Origin: an uncultured bacterium
Lineage (GTDB): Bacteria > Patescibacteriota > Gracilibacteria > BD1-5 > UBA2023
Assembly: GCA_903908595.1 (NCBI GenBank)
Contig: CAIVSN010000126.1
Location: forward strand, 1 to 46,244
DNA length: 46,244 nt
Reading direction: 5' to 3'
The position numbers and the translations under genes are program-made. Shown here in pieces: positions 42,014-46,244 of the stretch. Numbering within the stretch: the first letter of the stretch is position 1; each line of letters opens with the position of its first letter. The notes under the pieces are model-generated. The model had not been told where the DNA came from, did not search any database, and saw nothing but the letters and a program-made list of their open reading frames with translations.

Positions 42014-42100
42014 CATCGGTTCGCAAAAAAACCGGTTTTCCCTACACTATCCCCGTAATCGCCCCTAACCCGGGCAATATCTATCCCTCATTTCCCACTC

Positions 42101-42604
42101 ATGACCCAAGTCCTCGTCACCACCAACCTCGGAGCCTTCACTGTCGATCTCGAAGAAAAGAAAGCCCCCAATACCTGCGCGAATTTTCTCGGATACGTCC
42201 GCGAAGGCTTCTACGACGGGGTGATTTTTCACCGCGTCATCCCGAAGTTCATGATCCAATGTGGCGGGTTCGAGCCGGGAATGACCGAGAAAACCACTCG
42301 GGAAACCATCAAGCACGAAGGGAACGCCGAGCTCAAGAACCTCCGCGGCACGCTCGCCATGGCCCGCACCAACGCGCCGCACTCGGCGAGTTCGCAATTC
42401 TTCGTGAACACCGTGGACAACGGGTTTCTCGACCATACTTCCCCAAGCGGGCACGGCTGGGGGTACGCGGTGTTCGGCAAAGTGACGGAAGGCATGGAAA
42501 CCATCGACGCCATCGAAAAGGTGGATACGGGAAGGAAAGGCGGGCATGACGACGTGCCGGTGACGGACGTGGTGATCGTGTCGATGAGGGTGGTCGGGGA
42601 ATAG
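42101..42604 (+). CDS. ppiB: Cyclophilin-type peptidyl-prolyl isomerase
   Basis: A 167-residue cytosolic cyclophilin that speeds proline cis-trans isomerisation. It shows the active-site FHRVIPKFMIQCGG (Arg and Phe of the catalytic pocket), AMARTNAPHSASSQFFVN and the YAVFGKVTEGMETID end. The ATG at 42101 gives the standard N-terminus (VLVTTNLGAFTVDL). No signal peptide, no in-frame TGA, stop TAG. It is a stand-alone gene. Confidence 0.96.
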   Translation: MTQVLVTTNLGAFTVDLEEKKAPNTCANFLGYVREGFYDGVIFHRVIPKFMIQCGGFEPGMTEKTTRETIKHEGNAELKNLRGTLAMARTNAPHSASSQFFVNTVDNGFLDHTSPSGHGWGYAVFGKVTEGMETIDAIEKVDTGRKGGHDDVPVTDVVIVSMRVVGE

Positions 42605-42709
42605 GCGGATATATCATTGAAACTACGTTCACATTCCTTCAATTAGAAAATATGCACGGTACAGTAATTTCAAAGGGTTTCATTTTTCTCTGAATCATCT
42701 GGTTATTGG

Positions 42710-42875
42710 TATGCCCAACGGGAATTGGTTTTCGGTATTTTACGGTCATAGATTCGGAACAGGTTTTATTTTTCTTCTTTCGGGAGCTTATCGGGAATAA
42801 GTGACCGAAGAAAAAAATAAAAGATGTCCGGATATGTGGCTGGAAAAACCGGGAAACCAATTCCCGTTGGGTATA
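42710..42875. repeat. Family B repeat, copy 4
   Basis: Starts TATGCCCAACGGGAATTGG and ends CCAATTCCCGTTGGGTATA; the interior closely matches copy 1 and the reverse of the nested copy. It lies across the 5' end of the following gene's open frame. Confidence 0.9.
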
Positions 42876-43277
42876 ACCGCATACGCATATTCGTTCGTTC
42901 AACTTCCTGCGGAATTCACGGAATACATTCTGAAAGATAACTTTCCCTTTTGGGAAGTGCTGTTTTTCAACGGAGTATGGCCGATCATTCTCTGAACGAT
43001 TATGTTCGTCGTAACCAAATCCAAAGAATCGATCAAGCAAACCGGACTTCCGGTGGAAGCGAAAATCCACGAAATCCTTCCTTCAAGTCGAACTTCCAAA
43101 ATTCTCGTGGTTTCCTATTTCGACGCTACAAATACAAAAATCCTGTGCCGGCGCACGCTCCATAACTTTGAAGAAACCAAGTATGCATGAAGATTGAATG
43201 TCTGATCTTCCGTTTTCGTATATGTGAAACCTGAAAATCCGAATTCTTATTTCATCGATTTGGAGAGCCTCAAATAA
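42801..43277 (+). CDS. DUF3592-like membrane protein with repeat-derived N-terminus
   Basis: With two TGA glycines the frame ends in TAA at 43275. The core has one hydrophobic segment (FFNGVWPIILGTIMFVV), then GLPVEAKIHEI, KILVVSYFDATN, YAGRLNVGSSVFVYVKPENPNSYF; that is the DUF3592 pattern of a membrane helix followed by a small beta domain, the Y-x-G-x-x-V and NP motifs included. The first ~25 codons from the GTG at 42801 lie in the family B repeat, so the native start and probably an upstream helix were lost or replaced by the insertion. It may be a degraded gene. Confidence 0.65.
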
Positions 43278-43303
43278 AACGGACGGATAATGGAAATTTC
43301 TCT

Positions 43304-43413
43304 AAAATTTTACTTTCGCCCATACATGTAACTATGTTCTCAATGGTCCGAATTTCCCTGCGCTCGTGGAACGTCGCCCCAAAAGTAAATACGAGGACTC
43401 CAAAGAGTCGGAA
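43304..43413. repeat. Leader-like element C, copy 1
   Basis: It shares the order TTTTACTTTC, GGTCC, CGTGGAACG, AATACGAGGACTCCAAAGAG, TCGGAA with the 5' part of the glyS leader (45041-45155). Pairings are kept where bases differ (ATTT/AAAT here, ATTGCCC/GGGCAAT there). It lies upstream of the pilin promoter, not inside its likely mRNA. Confidence 0.6.
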
Positions 43414-43451
43414 AAGATATTTTTATGGCGACACCCCCTCGCCGATTAAAC

Positions 43452-43479
43452 TTGCATTTGATTTTTAGTACGCTACAAT
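43452..43479 (+). promoter_or_regulatory. Sigma-70-like promoter for the second pilin
   Basis: TTGCAT (43452-43457) and TACAAT (43474-43479) are separated by 16 bases and lie about 65 bases before the pilin start codon. Confidence 0.55.
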
Positions 43480-43543
43480 GTCTTATATTTCCCACGATTC
43501 GCGGGAACGATCAATCATTGATCAATCATTTCAGTTTTTCCAT

Positions 43544-45028
43544 ATGGATAATACCAAAAAACCAACCGTTAAAAAGTTCAAAGGTTTTACTCTCGTGGAG
43601 CTTATCGTAGTCATTACCATACTTGCCATTCTCGGCACCATTGGGTTCCTTTCCATCGGCGGATATTCCTCAAGGGCGAGGGATTCCACGAGAATCGGCG
43701 ACATCGCGCAAGTTTCCAAATCCCTGGATCTTTCCATGGTCGTTTCCAGCTCCTATCCGGTCCCGGACAATTCGTTCGCCGTGACGCATTCCTGAGGGAC
43801 GGTATGGAATCAGGGAACGGTCTGAGCGAACGTCATGCAATATTTTAAGGGAACCATCGCGGGAGGGGGGATCAACAAGAAGCCCGTTGATCCCCTCAAG
43901 AATACCGAGTATGCGTATTCTTCGCTTGCGGAAGGCAAAGCCTATCAGATCAAGGCGGAGTACGAGGGCGAATTGAACCAAGCGGCATACGAGGACAATC
44001 CCCTGCTGAATTCCGCTTTCGCCGGCGCATGAGATCCAACCATAGCCTATGTTCGTGGGAATTTTGGGGGACTCACCGCCAAGACCACTACGGGCGGAAT
44101 CGTGTATGTCATAGCCGTTCCAAGTATCATTACTAACAGCGGCACTACGGCCGGAAACACGGTGACGACCGCTTCGCTTTCGGGAACGCTCCTGTTCAAT
44201 GGAAAATCGCTTCGGAACGCAAGCTTCTTCAATCCTTCGACGGTAGTGTATTCCGGTGCGAAAGTTCCGTCGAATCCGAGCGGGCTTCCGGATACCGGCA
44301 CAGGAATTTACAACATGATGGTCGCGCTCAAATCCATCTACGGTGCGAGCGACATTCAGGGCAATCAAAGCATAGCTACGCTCATTAATACCGCTACGGG
44401 AAGCCTAGCGGCTTTTGGGACGAGTATTATCAGCGCGCAGCTCGGGGGAAGCTCGGGTGGAGGGGGTTGAACCCCAACGGTTCTTTCATCTTGATGCAGC
44501 GGAATCGTACAGGAAAGCCATAAGTTCAGCGACAACGTATACGGATGCAGGCTGACATATCGTCCTACGAAAATTTCCGACTTAACGGCCCACTGTGCCG
44601 CTTGAGCCGTATTGTCCCGACCTTGAGCTTGAACCAAAACGCATATCGAAAACGTATGATTGACGACATTTACGAATTTCATATGACTCAATTCAAGAAA
44701 CGTTATTTGGCTTGGATGATTTTCCAGAATGTCATGAACTTGGTCAGACTTGGTACAAGAGGTATTCGTTGGAAACGGTGGAAACTACAATTGGACGAAT
44801 TGATGAATCAATCAAGGAGGATCGAGATGAACCTATCTGCGAGGTTCCTCGGCATGAAGCTGTAATTGAGCGACCAATTGGCAGCAGCATTGGAATGCGA
44901 CAATGAGTTCGTTGCCAAGCGAAAGCGTGACGAATTATAGCGTTGACTGCGATAATTGAATCGAGAATCAAGCAGGAAGCGTAGATTATAGTTTGATGAG
45001 GGTATTCGTCACCTGTGTGAATCCCTAA
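43544..45028 (+). CDS. Type IV pilin-like protein, second copy with a different C-terminal module
   Basis: With about 18 TGAs as glycine this is a 494-residue protein ending in TAA. The prepilin site KFKG/FTLVELIVVITILAILG and the next ~240 residues are near-identical to the pilin at 26535-28616 (for example MQYFKGTI-GGGINK and SSLAEGKAYQIKAEYEGEL). After SAQLGGSSGGGG the two diverge completely: this one has a ~180-residue tail with Trp, Asn, Gly and several Cys (NGGNYNWTNGG, GSCNGATNWQQHW, VDCDNG, FVTCVNP) that looks like a compact binding domain. The tail is AT-richer than the core. ATG 43544 is chosen by analogy with the other pilin. Confidence 0.87.
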
Positions 45029-45040
45029 GATAATATTCCA

Positions 45041-45155
45041 AAATCATTTTACTTTCCCCCATCTTCATATACCATACTCCCAACGGTCCAACCATTGCCC
45101 CGCGCCCGTGGAACGGCGCCCTGCCGGGCAATACGAGGACTCCAAAGAGTCGGAA
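45041..45155 (+). ncRNA. 5' part of the glyS leader (element C, copy 2)
   Basis: Helices that can be drawn: ATTGCCC with GGGCAAT enclosing CGCCCGT-GGA-ACGGCG, and GACTC-CAAA-GAGTC, the last competing with a GGTCC/GGACT pairing. It would form the stem I/specifier side of the T-box RNA, but I cannot assign a specifier codon. It is repeated at 43304-43413. Confidence 0.5.
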
Positions 45156-45244
45156 GCCCTTCGGGGTTTCCCGGAACTCGGGTGGAACCGCTCCGATTCA
45201 TGGAGTCCCGAGGCTTGAGCGATATTTCGCGTAAGCCTCTTTTT
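45152..45244 (+). promoter_or_regulatory. T-box riboswitch (antiterminator/terminator) upstream of glyS
   Basis: A UUCG-capped hairpin (45152-45171) precedes CTCGGG-TGGAACCGC (45177-45191), the T-box sequence that binds the tRNA acceptor end, whose CTCGGG pairs with CCCGAG (45207-45212) to form the antiterminator. The competing terminator pairs GAGGCTT (45210-45216) with AAGCCTC (45233-45239), followed by five T. The two folds share GAG and exclude each other. Uncharged tRNA-Gly should stabilise the antiterminator and switch on glycyl-tRNA synthetase. Confidence 0.75.
45210..45244 (+). terminator. T-box-controlled intrinsic terminator
   Basis: Seven perfect base pairs (GAGGCTT/AAGCCTC) with a 16-base loop and a following T-run, ending 68 bases before the glyS start codon. 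Confidence 0.8.
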
Positions 45245-45311
45245 CGATTGGAAAACCGGCCGCTCACGTATCGCCCAAGCGAGAAATTTTCTATTTTCTT
45301 ACTTTTTTATT

Positions 45312-46244
45312 ATGGAAATGAAACAGCTCGTCGACCTCTCCAAACTCAAGGGGTTCGTCTACCAGGGATCGGAAATCTACGGAGGACTCGCCAACGCCTG
45401 GGACTACGGACCGTACGGTTCGATGCTCAAGGAAAACATCAAGAACGCCTGGATCAAGAATTTCGTCCAGAAGCGGTCCGACATGGTCCTGCTCGACGCG
45501 GCCATCCTCATGAACCCCAATGTCTGGGTGGCGAGCGGCCACGTGTCCAGCTTTTCCGACCCGCTCATGGAGTGCCGGGATTGCCACACCCGGCACCGCG
45601 CGGACAAACTGGTGGAAGAAGCCATCGAAAAGGACGCCCGATTCCCCGTCCCGGCCAATTGGGCGGGCGACAAGACCCCGAACGAAGACTTCAACGCGTA
45701 CGTTCAGGCGGGGCACATCCCGTGCCCGAACTGCGGCAAGAAGAACTGGACGGACATCCAGCGGTTCAACCTCATGCTCTCCACCCACCAGGGAGTGACG
45801 GAAGACTCGACTTCCCTCGTGTACCTCCGGCCGGAAACGGCGCAGGGAATATTCGTGAACTTCGCCAACGTGGCGCGGTCGAGCCGCAAGAAGGTACCTT
45901 TCGGCATCGCCCAATGCGGAAAAGCCTTCCGTAACGAAATCACCCCGAAGAACTTCATTTTCCGGACCCGGGAATTCGAGCAGATCGAGATCGAGTATTT
46001 CTGCGAGCCCGGAACGGACGAGAGATTCTTCCAGGAATGGCACGACGAGGAATCCAAGTTCTTCACGGAAACGCTCGGGCTCAAAAAGGACCATGTGCGA
46101 TTCGTGGAAATCCCCAAGGAAGGACTCCCCCACTACTCCAAGCGGGCCGGGGACTTCGAATACCTCTTCCCGTTCGGATGGGGGGAAATCTCGACCCTGG
46201 CCAACCGGACCGATTTCGATCTCAAGGCCCACATGGGACTTTCC
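45312..46244 (+). CDS. glyS: Glycyl-tRNA synthetase (dimeric type), 5' part
   Basis: The first 311 codons of a class II glycyl-tRNA synthetase, open to the window end. It starts VDLSKLKGFVYQGSEIYGG, has zinc-binding pairs CRDCHTRH and CPNCGKKNW, LRPETAQGIFVNF, and class II motif 2 with AFRNEITPKNFIFRTREFEQ. This is the single-chain alpha2 type, not the alpha2beta2 GlyQ/GlyS. In a UGA-recoding cell it would also have to charge the glycine tRNA that reads UGA. No in-frame TGA is used. The ATG at 45312 has a second ATG two codons on (45318). No Shine-Dalgarno sequence is visible; expression seems controlled by the T-box leader. Confidence 0.96.
   Translation, partial: MEMKQLVDLSKLKGFVYQGSEIYGGLANAWDYGPYGSMLKENIKNAWIKNFVQKRSDMVLLDAAILMNPNVWVASGHVSSFSDPLMECRDCHTRHRADKLVEEAIEKDARFPVPANWAGDKTPNEDFNAYVQAGHIPCPNCGKKNWTDIQRFNLMLSTHQGVTEDSTSLVYLRPETAQGIFVNFANVARSSRKKVPFGIAQCGKAFRNEITPKNFIFRTREFEQIEIEYFCEPGTDERFFQEWHDEESKFFTETLGLKKDHVRFVEIPKEGLPHYSKRAGDFEYLFPFGWGEISTLANRTDFDLKAHMGLS

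Noticed and set aside
1-46244. tRNA, rRNA genes and CRISPR arrays
   Set aside because: No T-loop-like GTTCRANNC segment in a cloverleaf context, no rRNA signature and no regularly spaced repeats were found by reading; a covariance-model scan would be needed to be sure.

Overview
The window reads as a chromosomal fragment of an uncultured Candidate Phyla Radiation bacterium of the Gracilibacteria/Absconditabacteria type, in which UGA is read as glycine (genetic code 25). The evidence is internal. Many genes are broken only by in-frame TGA and never by TAA or TAG, and the TGAs fall where the families require glycine: the first G of a GGDEF motif, the YGN of a Kazal domain, the conserved G of a PAS domain, a tmk motif, and runs of a glycine-rich pilin tail. 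Genes are therefore given at their code-25 lengths. No tRNA, rRNA or CRISPR array was seen by eye.

Layout: 79-1999 (minus) HU and methionyl-tRNA synthetase; 2140-4932 (minus) an S-layer-homology surface protein; 5419-10965 (plus) a gene set with a JAMM peptidase-like membrane protein, three envelope proteins, an E2-like UBC protein and an E1-like ThiF protein, i.e. a ubiquitin-like conjugation/deconjugation locus; 11194-13849 (minus) a UPF0489 protein, an archaeal-type CMP kinase and a probable beta-propeller; 14250-15353 (plus) a cluster-less MutY; 15567-23712 (minus) four envelope-associated proteins and a secreted Kazal/DUF4214 protein; 23827-26441 (minus) the dTTP set tmk, thyX-like and dut; 26535-28616 (minus) a type IV pilin with a glycine-rich tail; 29064-31325 (plus) a secreted FISUMP-type protein; 31606-34584 (minus) a multi-PAS diguanylate cyclase; 34884-37665 (plus) a three-gene ABC-2 exporter; 37775-42013 (plus) a 1412-residue protein with a PD-(D/E)XK nuclease signature; 42101-43277 (plus) a cyclophilin and a DUF3592-like protein; 43544-45028 (plus) a second pilin; and 45312 to the end, glycyl-tRNA synthetase behind a T-box leader.

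Two MITE-like repeat families punctuate the intergenic spaces. Family A (about 110 bp, inverted ends with GCAAAACG) often abuts gene starts and in places seems to supply the start codon. Family B (about 160 bp, inverted ends TATACCCAAC) inserts at TA dinucleotides and is nested inside one family A copy.

The most striking locus is the E1/E2/JAMM set. Its first gene uses TGA as glycine nine times and ends in TAG. The following genes carry strong Shine-Dalgarno sequences, no sense TGA, and mostly end in TGA, the last directly before an intrinsic terminator. This looks like a standard-code block acquired by a recoded host.
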